The notes below the pieces were generated by a model. That model saw only the letters and a list, made by a program, of their open reading frames with translations, searched no databases and was not told where the DNA came from. The position numbers and the translations under genes are program-made. A stretch of 5,816 nt of DNA, taken from contig JBFGWM010000186.1 in the NCBI GenBank assembly GCA_041588495.1, forward strand, positions 1-5,816, in the 5' to 3' direction. Numbering within the stretch: position 1 is the first letter of the stretch; each line of letters opens with the position of its first letter. This DNA is from JBFGWM01 sp041588495. GTDB lineage: Bacteria; Pseudomonadota; Gammaproteobacteria; Pseudomonadales; JBFGWM01. Below are positions 5,698 to 5,816 of the stretch, in pieces.

Positions 5698-5816
5698 ATG
5701 TTCGATTGGCTTGATATTCACTTTCTCGGCGATGCCGGGTTGCCCGGGGCCATCGTCCTCGAGGCCAGTCACAATACCGGACTGGTCATTCTCTCCTTCA
5801 TCATCGCGGTTTTCGC
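5698..5816 (+). CDS. N-terminus of a membrane protein, probably an MHYT-domain sensor (3'-truncated)
   Basis: Thirty-nine codons are visible before the window ends. After a short polar or amphipathic start (MFDWLDIHFLGDAG), a segment reading SHNTGLVILSFIIAVF forms the first transmembrane helix. An S-[HY]-[ND] motif followed by LVxLSxxIAxxA is how the first helix of MHYT integral membrane sensor domains usually begins. That domain has six or seven helices thought to bind metal and is often fused to histidine kinase, GGDEF or EAL modules. The defining MHYT motifs would lie beyond the window, so the family is inferred from this one helix. ATG 5698 is chosen by its fit to the family start; the Shine-Dalgarno is weak (GAG eight bases upstream). 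It is divergent from the double-receiver gene, 613 bases away. Confidence 0.6.
   Translation, partial: MFDWLDIHFLGDAGLPGAIVLEASHNTGLVILSFIIAVF

Overview
The window looks like ordinary chromosome of a GC-rich bacterium. GC-ending codons dominate every convincing gene, Shine-Dalgarno motifs are conventional, and gene content is metabolic plus signalling. A gammaproteobacterium is my best guess from the overall style, but nothing here fixes the taxon. I see no tRNA, rRNA, CRISPR array, insertion sequence or phage gene.

Layout. (1) Positions 2-2374, + strand: the 3' part of a large gene for a probable exported metal-dependent hydrolase. It has a beta-trefoil-like N-terminal part, a domain resembling renal dipeptidase (peptidase M19, amidohydrolase superfamily), and a Gly/Asn-rich tail. 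A strong GC hairpin follows at 2380-2400. (2) Positions 2461-3672, - strand: a complete iron-dependent (type III) alcohol dehydrogenase, convergent with the first gene. (3) Positions 3673-4026: a divergent regulatory gap. It holds a 5'-leader hairpin and a weak promoter for the dehydrogenase. Next to the small gene it holds two directly abutting 21-bp direct repeats that end where a -35 box should lie. (4) Positions 4027-4224, + strand: a small unrecognised gene of 65 aa with convincing codon usage. (5) Positions 4251-5084, - strand: a response regulator made of two receiver domains and no output domain. (6) Positions 5085-5697: a 613-base stretch without a confident gene, holding one coding-like minus-strand frame and a likely promoter near its right end. 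(7) Positions 5698-5816, + strand: the first 39 codons of a membrane protein whose start resembles MHYT-domain sensors; it runs off the window.

How it fits together. The left half is metabolic: a secreted hydrolase and a cytoplasmic alcohol/aldehyde oxidoreductase, with no sequence evidence that they share a pathway. The right half is signalling: a double-receiver protein divergent from a putative membrane sensor, which may or may not be partners. The most specific regulatory signal is the tandem 21-bp repeat in front of the small gene. Its geometry is that of an AraC-type activator site, though no such regulator is encoded in the window.
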